A DNA stretch of 64,000 nt. Source: Erwinia billingiae Eb661 (GTDB taxonomy: Bacteria; Pseudomonadota; Gammaproteobacteria; Enterobacterales; Enterobacteriaceae). This document shows positions 20,410-28,879 of this stretch, one piece after another; the stretch's first letter is position 1, and each line of letters begins with the position of its first letter. A program made the translations under genes and the position numbers. Below the pieces are notes generated by a model, which saw only the letters and a program-made list of their open reading frames with translations, was not told where the DNA came from and did no database searches. The stretch lies in assembly GCF_000196615.1 (NCBI RefSeq), contig NC_014306.1:5022001-5086000 (forward strand), given 5' to 3'.

Positions 20410-21444
20410 ATGAACCGCAAGGCGGCACGAGCCACCATCAGCGACGTCGCTAAAGCGGCAAAGACCGGGAAAACCAGCGTCTCGCGTTATCTGAACGGCG
20501 AGCAGAACGTCCTGTCGGCGGATTTAAAGCAGCGGATTGAAACCGCCATTGCCGAGCTCAACTATCGCCCAAGCCAGATGGCGCGCGGGCTCAAACGCGG
20601 CCGCACCCGCTTAATCGGCCTGATTATTGCCGATATCACCAATCCCTATTCGGTCGATGTGATGTGTGGCATTGAAGCTGCCTGCCGCGCGCAGGGCTTT
20701 ACCTTGCTGATGTGTAACACCAACAACGAGGTCGATCAGGAGCAGCATTATCTCAACCTGCTGAGCAGTTATCAGGTCGAGGGGATTGTGGTGAATGCGG
20801 TGGGGATGCGCGAAGAAGCGCTTAACCAGCTTCAGCAATCCTTTTTGCCGATGGTGCTTATTGACCGAAAAATTCCTGATTTCCCCTGTGATGTGGTCGG
20901 TCTGAACAACGCTGAAGCGGCGACCGAGGTCACCACTCACCTGATCGGACAGGATTATCAGGCCATTCTGTTTGTGACCGAGCCGCTGGGCATGGTCAAC
21001 ACCCGCCACGAACGCCTGCGCGCCTTTCAACACACCATGGCACAGCACCCCGACCGCCTTGCCGAAAAAGCGGAAGTCGCCCTCACCGACAGCGCCGGCA
21101 TGGATCGGGTTCTGCACGCCTTCTGGCAGCAGCACGGGGAAAAACGTTGCGCGGTGATGGTGGTTAACGGCGCATTGACGCTGCAGGTTGCCCGTTCGCT
21201 GAAGCGCCTTGGCCTCAACTGGGGTGAGCACATTGGCCTGCTGGGCTTTGATGAGCTGGAGTGGTCAGAGCTGGCCGGCGTCGGCATCACCACCTTTAAG
21301 CAGCCGACCTGGCAGATCGGCTATTCCGCGCTGGAACAGGTGATCCGCCGCATTGATGGCGACACCTCGCCACCGAATGACTGCGTGTTCTCCGGCGAGC
21401 TGATTGTTCGCGGATCGACGACCTTACTGCACAACAAAGCCTGA
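20410..21444 (+). CDS. ptxS: LacI-family repressor of the 2-ketogluconate genes (PtxS-like)
   Basis: A 344-residue LacI/GalR regulator. The N-terminal helix-turn-helix (ATISDVAKAAKTGKTSVSRYLNG) and hinge (YRPSQMARGLKRGRT) are followed by a periplasmic-binding-like effector domain. The ATG at 20410 with AAGGA upstream is preferred to a GTG seven codons earlier. It precedes the kguEKT-ghrB run, which has a 14-bp palindrome like the Pseudomonas PtxS operator. 2-Ketogluconate is the likely inducer. An intrinsic terminator overlaps the stop codon, separating it from the structural genes. Confidence 0.8.
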   Translation: MNRKAARATISDVAKAAKTGKTSVSRYLNGEQNVLSADLKQRIETAIAELNYRPSQMARGLKRGRTRLIGLIIADITNPYSVDVMCGIEAACRAQGFTLLMCNTNNEVDQEQHYLNLLSSYQVEGIVVNAVGMREEALNQLQQSFLPMVLIDRKIPDFPCDVVGLNNAEAATEVTTHLIGQDYQAILFVTEPLGMVNTRHERLRAFQHTMAQHPDRLAEKAEVALTDSAGMDRVLHAFWQQHGEKRCAVMVVNGALTLQVARSLKRLGLNWGEHIGLLGFDELEWSELAGVGITTFKQPTWQIGYSALEQVIRRIDGDTSPPNDCVFSGELIVRGSTTLLHNKA

Positions 21445-21460
21445 TCCCCTCAGGCTTTTT
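21436..21460 (+). terminator. Intrinsic terminator of the ptxS-like gene
   Basis: AAAGCCTGA (21436-21444) pairs with TCAGGCTTT (21450-21458) and runs into TTTTT. The stem includes the stop codon, so the repressor transcript should end here and kguE needs its own promoter. Confidence 0.85.
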
Positions 21461-21531
21461 CAGACCATTCCCGCCAAAATCCTGTTCACATCGTGAGCGC
21501 GATCATAAAACGACACTCTGCCCCTTTGCTT

Positions 21532-21545
21532 TGGAACCGGTTCCA
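21532..21545. promoter_or_regulatory. PtxS-type operator upstream of kguE
   Basis: The perfect palindrome TGGAACCGGTTCCA lies 47 nt upstream of kguE. It differs from the Pseudomonas PtxS site TGAAACCGGTTTCA by one base in each arm. It is the natural binding site for the adjacent LacI-family repressor. Confidence 0.75.
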
Positions 21546-21592
21546 TTTAACGTTTTTATAACGCCAAGGCCATCCCGTGCCTGGAGGACCCG

Positions 21593-22342
21593 ATGGAAAG
21601 AGAAGTGATAGTCGTCACCGCGGCCTATGGTCGCGAAAAAATTGCCGCACTCGGCGGCCAGCAGGCGGTCGTGCCGATCGTCGCCGCAGCGGGTGCAGAT
21701 GGCGTGGAGATCCGCCGTGAATTGTTCAGCGATAAAGAGCTGCAATCGCTGCCGGCACTCGGCAAAGCCATTGCCGATGCGCGCCTGACCGCCTTTTATT
21801 CGGTGCCGGAAGCGCTGTTTACCGAACAGGGTGAGCTTAATCCGCACCTCGATCGTCACCTGGTCGAAGCTGAGCAATTAAACGCCCAGCGACTAAAATA
21901 TTCGCTGGGGCACTATCAATGTGGTTTTGACGCTTCCGCACTGCGCGAAAAGCTGGCAGGTCAGCCTGTCCAGCTGGTGGTTGAGAACGATCAGACCGAT
22001 TGCGGCACGCTGGCTGCGCTTGAGGGCTATGCCCGGGACGGTGGCGAAGCACGCGCCGACAGCGGGTTGACCTTCGATATGGGCAACTGGCTGTGGGTGG
22101 GCGATGAGCCCATCGCCGCGGCCCAGCGCCTCAGCCCTTACGTCACGTATATCCACGTTAAAGCCGCCGCGCGCAAAGGTCACGCCTGGCAGGCTGTGGC
22201 GTTGGATGATGCCGATAACCTGTGGCGCGAAACGCTGGCGCTGTTACCGCGCGAGGTGCCGCGCGGCATTGAATTCCCACTGGAAGGCGACGATCTGGTT
22301 GCCGTCACCCGCCACTACGTTGACCTGTTGAAAGAGGATTAA
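21593..22342 (+). CDS. kguE: KguE-like TIM-barrel sugar isomerase/epimerase
   Basis: A 249-residue protein of the xylose isomerase-like TIM-barrel family (AP endonuclease 2 type). Likely metal-site segments are VVENDQTDCG, TFDMGNWLWVGD, YIHVKAA and IEFPLEGDD. Its place before the kinase, transporter and reductase matches KguE of the Pseudomonas 2-ketogluconate operon, where it is annotated as an epimerase of uncertain function. GGAGG lies upstream of the start. The exact reaction is not established. Confidence 0.8.
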   Translation: MEREVIVVTAAYGREKIAALGGQQAVVPIVAAAGADGVEIRRELFSDKELQSLPALGKAIADARLTAFYSVPEALFTEQGELNPHLDRHLVEAEQLNAQRLKYSLGHYQCGFDASALREKLAGQPVQLVVENDQTDCGTLAALEGYARDGGEARADSGLTFDMGNWLWVGDEPIAAAQRLSPYVTYIHVKAAARKGHAWQAVALDDADNLWRETLALLPREVPRGIEFPLEGDDLVAVTRHYVDLLKED

Positions 22343-22345
22343 GCG

Positions 22346-23299
22346 ATGAGTCTGCATAACAACGGCACGCTGGATGCGGTGACAATTGGTGAAGCGATGG
22401 CGATGTTTGTGGCCACCGAAGCCGGAGATTTGGCGGCGGCCGAACGCTTTGTGAAGCGTATTGCCGGTGCTGAGCTGAACGTGGCGATTGGCCTTGCCAG
22501 GCTCGGACTGAAGGTGGGCTGGGTCAGCCGCGTCGGTGACGACTCGTTTGGCCGCTTCACCTTGCAACAGCTGGAAAAAGAGGGCGTGGATCATCGCCAG
22601 GTGACCACCGATGCCCGTTACGCCACCGGTTTTCAGCTGAAATCAAAAGTGGATGACGGCTCAGATCCGCTGGTGGAATATTTCCGCAAGGGCTCCGCCG
22701 CCAGCCATCTGTCCGTCGATGACTTCAACCGCGACTATTTTGGCTCAGCGCGCCACCTGCATTTAAGCGGCGTGTCGGCGGCAATTTCGGCCTCCTCGCT
22801 GGCGCTGTCTAAACACGCCGCGCAGGAGATGAAGCAGATGGGCAAAACCATCTCTTTCGATCCGAATCTGCGCCCGGTGCTGTGGCCGAGCGAGCGCGAA
22901 ATGGCCAAACAGCTGAACACGCTGGCCGGTTTTGCCGACTGGGTGCTGCCCGGTATCAGCGAAGGCAAAATACTCACCGGCTACGATCAACCGGAAGCCA
23001 TTGCCGATTTTTACCTCGATATGGGCGTCAAAGCGGTGATTGTGAAAACCGGCTGCGACGGCGCCTGGTATAAAACCTCAGCGGGCGAAAAAGGCCAGGT
23101 CGAGGCAATCAAAACGGAGAAGGTCGTGGACACCGTCGGCGCAGGCGATGGCTTTGCCGTCGGGGTGATCAGCGCGTTACTGGAAGGAAAACCGTTGCCC
23201 GCAGCGATTCGTCGCGGCAACAAAATCGGCTCACTGGCGATTCAGGTGATCGGCGACAGCGAAGGGTTACCGACGCGCGCTGAACTGGGCGATTTCTAG
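22346..23299 (+). CDS. kguK: 2-Ketogluconate kinase, PfkB family
   Basis: A 317-residue ribokinase-family enzyme expected to make 2-keto-6-phosphogluconate with ATP. Signatures are GGAELNVA-like AGAELNVAIGLARLG at about 35-49 and the catalytic DTVGAGDGFAVG near 260, with Asp as base. The sequence is also close to KdgK (2-keto-3-deoxygluconate kinase), so substrate assignment rests on the operon. It starts 3 nt after kguE, with AGGA in the kguE stop region. Confidence 0.82.
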   Translation: MSLHNNGTLDAVTIGEAMAMFVATEAGDLAAAERFVKRIAGAELNVAIGLARLGLKVGWVSRVGDDSFGRFTLQQLEKEGVDHRQVTTDARYATGFQLKSKVDDGSDPLVEYFRKGSAASHLSVDDFNRDYFGSARHLHLSGVSAAISASSLALSKHAAQEMKQMGKTISFDPNLRPVLWPSEREMAKQLNTLAGFADWVLPGISEGKILTGYDQPEAIADFYLDMGVKAVIVKTGCDGAWYKTSAGEKGQVEAIKTEKVVDTVGAGDGFAVGVISALLEGKPLPAAIRRGNKIGSLAIQVIGDSEGLPTRAELGDF

Positions 23300-23330
23300 C
23301 CCTTAACCACTGCCAGAGCCGGCAACATAA

Positions 23331-23347
23331 TGAAACCGCATCGTTTC
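23331..23347. promoter_or_regulatory. Possible second PtxS-like site before kguT
   Basis: GAAAC and GTTTC arms are separated by CGCATC, about 45 nt upstream of kguT. The arms resemble PtxS half-sites but the centre is expanded, so the assignment is weak. Confidence 0.25.
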
Positions 23348-23391
23348 CCTACAGGACAGAATGCGGTAAACCTCAAACAGAGGATCCACCT

Positions 23392-24678
23392 ATGAACAAA
23401 CAGAAAACAATCGCGCCTAAACGCTGGTGGTACATCATGCCCATCGTGTTTATCACCTACAGCCTGGCGTATCTGGACAGGGCAAACTTCAGCTTTGCCT
23501 CCGCTGCAGGGATAAACGACGATCTGGGGATCACCAAAGGCATGTCATCGCTGCTGGGCGCCCTGTTCTTCCTCGGCTACTTCTTCTTCCAGATCCCTGG
23601 CGCTATCTATGCCGAACGCCGCAGCGTGAAGAAGCTGGTGTTCATCTGTTTGATTCTGTGGGGCGTCTGCGCGTCATTAACCGGCATGGTGAGCAACATT
23701 CCGATGCTGGCGGCGATTCGCTTTGTGCTCGGCGTGGTGGAAGCGGCGGTAATGCCCGCGATGCTGATTTATATCAGTAACTGGTTCACCAAATCCGAAC
23801 GTTCACGCGCCAATACCTTCCTGATCCTCGGTAACCCGGTCACCGTGCTGTGGATGTCGGTGGTGTCTGGCTATCTGATTGAAGCCTTCGGCTGGCGTGA
23901 GATGTTTATTTTCGAAGGGATCCCGGCGGTGATTTGGGCGGTTGCCTGGTGGTTTATGGTGCAGGACAAGCCTGCGCAGGCCAAATGGCTGAGCGACGAT
24001 GAAAAAGCCGCGCTGCAGGCGCAGCTGCAAAAAGAGCAGGAAAATATCAAAGCGGTGCGCAATTACAGCGAAGCTTTTAAATCCCGTAACGTGATTATCC
24101 TGTGTGTTCAGTACTTTACCTGGAGCATTGGCGTGTACGGCTTCGTGCTGTGGTTACCGTCGATTCTGCGTAACGGCAACCAGATGGGCATGGTCGAAGC
24201 CGGCTGGCTGTCCGCCGTTCCTTACCTCGCCGCGACGATTGCGATGATTGTGGTCTCCTGGGCGTCGGATAAGTTACAAAACCGCAAATTGTTTGTCTGG
24301 CCGTTGCTGCTGATTGGCGCGCTGGCGTTTTTAGGGTCATATCTTGTAGGAGCCAATAATTTCTGGCTGTCGTTCACCCTGCTGGTGATTGCCGGTGCTG
24401 CGATGTATGCCCCTTACGGGCCGTTCTTCGCCATTATTCCGGAGATGCTGCCGCGTAACGTGGCCGGTGGCGCCATGGCGCTGATCAATGCGATGGGTGC
24501 GCTGGGCTCATTCCTCGGTTCGTGGGTGGTCGGTTACCTGAACGGTGCCACCGGCAGCCCTTCAGCGTCGTATATCTTTATGGGAGGATCGCTGTTGATT
24601 TCAGTCTGGCTGACGTTGATTGTGAAGCCGGCGGAGAATAATCAGCCCCCGATGCCCCGCGGCGCTAAACACGCTTAA
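23392..24678 (+). CDS. kguT: MFS transporter, probable 2-ketogluconate permease
   Basis: A 428-residue major facilitator of the anion:cation symporter type, with 12 predicted helices and the N-terminal pattern SLAYLDRANFSFA. A cytoplasmic loop separates the halves near residue 200-225. Position between kinase and reductase matches KguT. A GAGGA ribosome site precedes the ATG. Specificity is inferred from the cluster. Confidence 0.85.
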   Translation: MNKQKTIAPKRWWYIMPIVFITYSLAYLDRANFSFASAAGINDDLGITKGMSSLLGALFFLGYFFFQIPGAIYAERRSVKKLVFICLILWGVCASLTGMVSNIPMLAAIRFVLGVVEAAVMPAMLIYISNWFTKSERSRANTFLILGNPVTVLWMSVVSGYLIEAFGWREMFIFEGIPAVIWAVAWWFMVQDKPAQAKWLSDDEKAALQAQLQKEQENIKAVRNYSEAFKSRNVIILCVQYFTWSIGVYGFVLWLPSILRNGNQMGMVEAGWLSAVPYLAATIAMIVVSWASDKLQNRKLFVWPLLLIGALAFLGSYLVGANNFWLSFTLLVIAGAAMYAPYGPFFAIIPEMLPRNVAGGAMALINAMGALGSFLGSWVVGYLNGATGSPSASYIFMGGSLLISVWLTLIVKPAENNQPPMPRGAKHA

Positions 24679-24686
24679 AAATGCAA

Positions 24687-24706
24687 AACGGGCCAGCTGG
24701 CCCGTT
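24687..24706 (+). terminator. Perfect palindrome between kguT and ghrB
   Basis: A 20-bp perfect palindrome with arms AACGGGCCAG and CTGGCCCGTT lies 9 nt after kguT. A weak T stretch follows. It may act as a partial terminator or mRNA-stabilising hairpin before ghrB. Confidence 0.5.
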
Positions 24707-24729
24707 CCTCAATTTAAAAGGGAGACGAA

Positions 24730-25704
24730 ATGAAACCTTCTGTGGTGCTGTATAAAAAATTACCGGACGATCTGCGCTCAAAGCTCGACGCCCATTTTAC
24801 CGTCACCGAGATCAACGGCCTGACCCCAGAAAACCTGAGTCAGCACGCGGCGGCTTTTCAGCAGGCTGAAGGCATTCTGGGATCCGGAGGCAAGGTTGAC
24901 GCCGACTTCCTGAGCAAAGCACCAAAGCTGCGTGCCGCCTCCAGCGTCTCGGTTGGCGTGGATAATTTCGATATCGCCGCCCTTAACGATCGCGGTGTGG
25001 TGCTGATGCACACGCCTACCGTGCTGACCGAAACCGTGGCCGATACCATGATGGCGCTGGTGCTGGCATCGGCCCGTCGCGTGACCGAAGTCGCCGAGCG
25101 GGTGAAAGCCGGTGAGTGGAAAAGCAATATTGGCGCGGACTGGTTCGGTATCGACGTTCACCACAAAAAGCTGGGTATTTTGGGCATGGGCCGTATCGGC
25201 CTGGCGCTGGCACAGCGCGCGCACCTCGGCTTCAGCATGCCGATCCTCTATAACGCGCGTAAGCATCATGAAGAAGCCGAACAGCGTTTTGATGCCACCT
25301 ATTGCGACCTTGATACGCTGCTGAAAGAGTCTGATTTCCTGTGCATCAGCCTGCCGCTGACTGACGAAACCCATCACCTGATTGGCCGTGAGCAGCTGGC
25401 AAAAATGAAGTCCAGCGCGGTGCTGATCAATGCGGGTCGCGGTCCGGTGGTCGATGAGCAGGCGCTGATTGCGGCCCTGAAAGACGGCACGATCCACGCC
25501 GCAGGTCTGGATGTCTTTGAGCAGGAGCCGTTACCGGCAGACTCTCCGCTGCTGACGCTGCCAAACGTGGTGGCGCTGCCGCATATCGGTTCGGCGACCC
25601 ATGAAACGCGTTATGGTATGGCCAGCGATGCGGTGGATAACCTGATTGCGGCGTTGACCGGCAAGGTAGAGAAAAACTGCGTGAACCCGCAGGTGATCAA
25701 ATAA
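24730..25704 (+). CDS. ghrB: Glyoxylate/hydroxypyruvate/2-ketogluconate reductase
   Basis: A 324-residue D-2-hydroxyacid dehydrogenase, highly similar to E. coli GhrB (TkrA). It has the Rossmann motif [16 protein letters not shown] near residue 150, the NAD(P) signature, and the catalytic Arg, Glu and His ([29 protein letters not shown]). It reduces 2-ketogluconate and related keto acids with NADPH. It closes the kgu operon here, and corresponds to KguD in function. In E. coli it follows yiaD directly. AAGGGAG precedes the start. Confidence 0.95.
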   Translation: MKPSVVLYKKLPDDLRSKLDAHFTVTEINGLTPENLSQHAAAFQQAEGILGSGGKVDADFLSKAPKLRAASSVSVGVDNFDIAALNDRGVVLMHTPTVLTETVADTMMALVLASARRVTEVAERVKAGEWKSNIGADWFGIDVHHKKLGILGMGRIGLALAQRAHLGFSMPILYNARKHHEEAEQRFDATYCDLDTLLKESDFLCISLPLTDETHHLIGREQLAKMKSSAVLINAGRGPVVDEQALIAALKDGTIHAAGLDVFEQEPLPADSPLLTLPNVVALPHIGSATHETRYGMASDAVDNLIAALTGKVEKNCVNPQVIK

Positions 25705-25729
25705 GCCGAGACGGGCTTAAAAGGAAGGA

Positions 25730-25763
25730 CCAGGCCACCCATCCTGCCGGTGGCCTGGCGTTT
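25730..25763 (+). terminator. Terminator between ghrB and kduD
   Basis: A perfect 10-bp stem (CCAGGCCACC at 25730-25739, GGTGGCCTGG at 25749-25758) is followed by CGTTT. It lies between the convergent ghrB and kduD genes. Confidence 0.65.
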
Positions 25764-25768
25764 ACCCC

Positions 25769-26530
25769 TTAGCGTGCCAGCCAACCGCCATCGACCGCCA
25801 GCGTGTAGCCATGCACATAGTCTGAAGCGGGCGAGGCCAGAAACACTACCGGCCCTTTCATATCTTCAGGACGGCCCCAGCGGCTGGCCGGAATGCGGTC
25901 AACGATTTCCCCGTTGCGCTTTTCATCCGCCCGAAGCTGCTGCGTATTGTTGGTCGCCATATAGCCCGGCGCAATCGCATTGACGTTGATGCCGTGCTTC
26001 GCCCACTCATTCGCCAACAGACGCGTCACGCCCATGACCGCGCTTTTCGACGCGGTGTAAGAAGGCACCCTGATCCCGCCCTGATAAGAGAGCATTGAGG
26101 CAATATTGACGATTTTGCCGCCGTGACCCTGCTTAATAAACTGTTTCGCCACCGTCTGGGACATAAAGAACACCGATTTAATGTTCAGGTTCATTACGTC
26201 GTCCCAGTCTTTTTCGCTGAAGTTGATCGCATCTTCGCGACGGATGATGCCGGCGTTATTGACCAAAATATCGACCCTGCCGAATTCGGCGACCGCAGTT
26301 TCTACCAGACCGGCAAGGCACTCAATCTGTCCCAGATCGGCGGTCAGACTCAGAAAGCGACGACCCAGTCCTGCCACCATGCCGTGGGTTTCGGTGGGTT
26401 CGACAATATTAATGCCGACAATATCGCAGCCCGCCTCGGCCAGCCCAACGGCCATTCCCTGCCCCAGCCCGGTATCGCAGCCGGTGACGATGGCCACACG
26501 GCCCTGCAAGCTAAACGTATTCAAACTCAT
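25769..26530 (-). CDS. kduD: 2-Deoxy-D-gluconate 3-dehydrogenase (5-keto-4-deoxyuronate pathway)
   Basis: A 253-residue short-chain dehydrogenase nearly identical to E. coli KduD. It has the cofactor motif TGCDTGLGQG (about 17-26), NNAG, catalytic Ser of NIASMLS, and the YTASK pair of Tyr and Lys. It works in pectin and glycosaminoglycan breakdown, reducing 2,5-diketo-3-deoxygluconate to 2-keto-3-deoxygluconate. The usual partner kduI is not adjacent. AAGGAAG precedes the start. Confidence 0.96.
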   Translation of the reverse strand: MSLNTFSLQGRVAIVTGCDTGLGQGMAVGLAEAGCDIVGINIVEPTETHGMVAGLGRRFLSLTADLGQIECLAGLVETAVAEFGRVDILVNNAGIIRREDAINFSEKDWDDVMNLNIKSVFFMSQTVAKQFIKQGHGGKIVNIASMLSYQGGIRVPSYTASKSAVMGVTRLLANEWAKHGINVNAIAPGYMATNNTQQLRADEKRNGEIVDRIPASRWGRPEDMKGPVVFLASPASDYVHGYTLAVDGGWLAR

Positions 26531-26992
26531 GGTGATCTTCCTTTTCAGTGGCTAATTTAATTTCCACCCATTCCTCCCAGACACGCATTAATTCCGCCGT
26601 GATAATGGGATTAGCCTTAAATACAATTAAAAGAGGTATAACAGCGCGTGCAAAACATCCATGATGATTTGTCGAGGGCACACTATAGCCAAAGAGAAAC
26701 CCCGATAACCGTGATCGACGTCGAAATTAACGAGGATTGATACGTTATTTTCATAAAAACAAAACGCTGTTTCATTTATTATTAATGCGGCATGTTAATT
26801 ACCGGTTAATTATTTCAAGGTAATGTTAAGGTATTATTTAATGGCAGCGACGACCAGCACAGGATGCCCCGGCCGCGCAAGGAAACCTGCTTTAACAAAT
26901 GCTTTACCGTTTTCACGGAGGTGCGATTGCATCCCGCCTGGGCTGGCGTTAAGGTAAACCTCCACACGATCAGACAAAGTAGTTAACACGTT
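26531..26992. other. AT-rich divergent spacer between kduD and avtA
   Basis: This 462-bp region has no convincing gene; a 65-codon minus-strand ORF at 26834-27031 overlaps the avtA start and has no recognisable features. The segment 26560-26840 is notably AT-rich. It should hold the kduD and avtA promoters and contains the KdgR-like site listed separately. Confidence 0.7.
26755..26777. promoter_or_regulatory. Possible KdgR operator upstream of kduD
   Basis: The segment ACAAAACGCTGTTTCATTT (26758-26776) resembles the KdgR box, whose core is an imperfect GAAAC / GTTTC inverted repeat in an AT-rich context. The right arm matches well and the left arm poorly. KduD is a KdgR target in soft-rot bacteria. 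Confidence 0.35.
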
Positions 26993-28243
26993 ATGAGCTT
27001 TTCCGCCTTCGGTGACAAATTTACGCAACATTCAGGCATTACGCGCCTGATGGAAGATATGGGTGAAGGATTACGCACACCGGGAGCAGTGATGCTGGGC
27101 GGCGGCAATCCCGCACAGATCCCCGCAATGAATGACTATTTCCAGCAGCTGCTGCAACAGATGCACGATGAAGGCAAGCTTGCCGAGGCGTTGTGCAACT
27201 ATGATGGCCCGCGCGGAAAAACCACGCTGCTGGAGTCGCTTTCTACTCTGCTGCGCGAACAGCTTGGCTGGGAAATCAGCCCGAAAAATATCGCCCTCAC
27301 CAACGGCAGCCAGAGCGCGTTCTTCTATCTGTTTAACCTGTACGCCGGCCGTCGCGCCGATGGCAGCAAAAAGCGGGTGCTGTTCCCGCTGGCACCGGAA
27401 TACCTCGGCTATGCCGATGCCGGGCTGGATGAGGATCTGTTTGTCTCCACCCGTCCAAATATCGAGATGCTGCCGGAAGGCCAGTTTAAATATCACGTTG
27501 ATTTTGAGCATCTCAACATCACCGATGACACCGGGCTAATCTGCGTCTCACGCCCGACCAATCCCACCGGCAACGTGATCACCGACGAAGAGCTGATGAA
27601 GCTCGATGTGCTGGCGCAACAGCATCAGATCCCGCTGCTGATTGATAATGCCTATGGCGTGCCTTTCCCCGGCATTATCTTTAGCGAAGCGCGACCGCTG
27701 TGGAACCCGAACATTATTCTGTGCATGAGCCTGTCGAAGCTCGGCCTGCCGGGCGCGCGCTGCGGCATTATCATTGCCGATGAGAAAGTGATTTCGGCCA
27801 TCAGCAATATGAACGGCATTATCAGCCTGGCGCCCGGCAGTATTGGCCCGGCAATCGCCAATGAGATGATCCAGCGTGGCGATTTGCTGCGCTTGTCGGA
27901 AGAGGTGATCAAGCCGTTCTATCAGCAGCGGGTGACCGAGACGATTGCCGTCATTCGCCGCTATTTGTCGGAAGATCGCTGCCTGATCCATAAGCCGGAA
28001 GGGGCGATTTTCCTCTGGCTGTGGTTTAAAGACCTGCCCGTTTCAACCGAAGTGCTGTATCAGCGGCTGAAAAAGCGCGGCGTGTTGATGGTGCCCGGCC
28101 ACTTCTTCTTCCCCGGTCTGGAGCACGAATGGCCACATACGCATCAATGTATGCGCATGAACTATGTGCCGGACAACGACACCATCGAACGGGGAATTGC
28201 CATCCTCGCCGAAGAGATCGCACGGGCGCATCAGGAAGGATAA
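26993..28243 (+). CDS. avtA: Valine-pyruvate aminotransferase
   Basis: A 416-residue fold type I PLP transaminase making valine from 2-ketoisovalerate with alanine. The match to E. coli AvtA is strong throughout (MLGGGNPAQIP, NIALTNGSQSAFFYLFNL, SRPTNPTGNVITDEEL, DNAYGVPFPG, SLSKLGLPGARCG with the PLP lysine). Its ribosome site is weak. A strong terminator follows. Confidence 0.96.
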   Translation: MSFSAFGDKFTQHSGITRLMEDMGEGLRTPGAVMLGGGNPAQIPAMNDYFQQLLQQMHDEGKLAEALCNYDGPRGKTTLLESLSTLLREQLGWEISPKNIALTNGSQSAFFYLFNLYAGRRADGSKKRVLFPLAPEYLGYADAGLDEDLFVSTRPNIEMLPEGQFKYHVDFEHLNITDDTGLICVSRPTNPTGNVITDEELMKLDVLAQQHQIPLLIDNAYGVPFPGIIFSEARPLWNPNIILCMSLSKLGLPGARCGIIIADEKVISAISNMNGIISLAPGSIGPAIANEMIQRGDLLRLSEEVIKPFYQQRVTETIAVIRRYLSEDRCLIHKPEGAIFLWLWFKDLPVSTEVLYQRLKKRGVLMVPGHFFFPGLEHEWPHTHQCMRMNYVPDNDTIERGIAILAEEIARAHQEG

Positions 28244-28245
28244 AA

Positions 28246-28272
28246 AAGGGCCGCTGCTGCGGCCCTTGCTTT
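28246..28272 (+). terminator. Intrinsic terminator of avtA
   Basis: A perfect 9-bp stem (AAGGGCCGC / GCGGCCCTT, 28246-28267) with a TGCT loop is followed by GCTTTT. It begins right after the stop codon. Confidence 0.9.
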
Positions 28273-28493
28273 TGGCGGGCCGAAAACCTCAGCATCCTGC
28301 ACAACCGCATTTGTGACGCCGACGGGGCTTTCAGGGCATCGAAACGCAAATTTTTTAACCATCTGCCGATGAATGTCATACACTCAGGGAAGAATTCGTC
28401 GCACCAGTGCATGAGTCGCCACAGAGCGGCCGGGAACTCCCTGCACATGACGATAACAATCAGGCCGGCGTTGCCGTGACTGAAGGGATGATG

Positions 28494-28865
28494 ATGATGA
28501 AAGTGTTAAATAAATGCCGCTGTGCCGGTCTGCTGGCCTGTCTTTCTCTGGTCAGCACCACGGGATGTTCCAGCATAATGAGCCATGCCGGCCCGGATCA
28601 GGGGTACTATTCCGGCACACGTGCTGGCGCAGCGACCGTTGCAGACAGCAATAACGGCTGGGTGATGCGTCCGCTTGCTGCCCTCGACCTGCCGTTTTCA
28701 GCCGTAGTGGATACGATTTTGCTGCCATGGGATTACTATCGTAGCGGCAAAGACCAGACGGCAAGCTCCCCGCGTGAACGCGTGCTGCAAAGCGAGCGGC
28801 TAAACCACACTAACGAAAGCCTCGCCACGGCGGCCCCAATGCCGAGCACTACGCCTCCTCAGTAA
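28494..28865 (+). CDS. yidQ: YceK/YidQ-family lipoprotein
   Basis: A small lipoprotein of about 123 residues with a signal peptide and lipidated Cys in STTGCSS near residue 25. The mature part matches YidQ/YceK (SHAGPDQGYYSGTRA, LPFSAVVDTILLPWDYYR). Function is unknown. Four ATG codons occur in a row at 28488-28499; AAGGG ends just before the first, so the third (28494) or fourth has better spacing. It is convergent with yidR, 14 nt apart, as in E. coli. Confidence 0.85.
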   Translation: MMKVLNKCRCAGLLACLSLVSTTGCSSIMSHAGPDQGYYSGTRAGAATVADSNNGWVMRPLAALDLPFSAVVDTILLPWDYYRSGKDQTASSPRERVLQSERLNHTNESLATAAPMPSTTPPQ

Positions 28866-28879
28866 CGGCGTCAGGCAAA

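Noticed and set aside
26834..27031. 65-codon minus-strand ORF in the kduD-avtA spacer
   Set aside because: It overlaps the avtA start, has no good ribosome site and no recognisable sequence.
28488..28499. ATG repeat at the yidQ start as a phase-variation tract
   Set aside because: A run of four ATG codons is in-frame in 3-nt steps, so slippage would not switch the gene off; it only blurs the start site.
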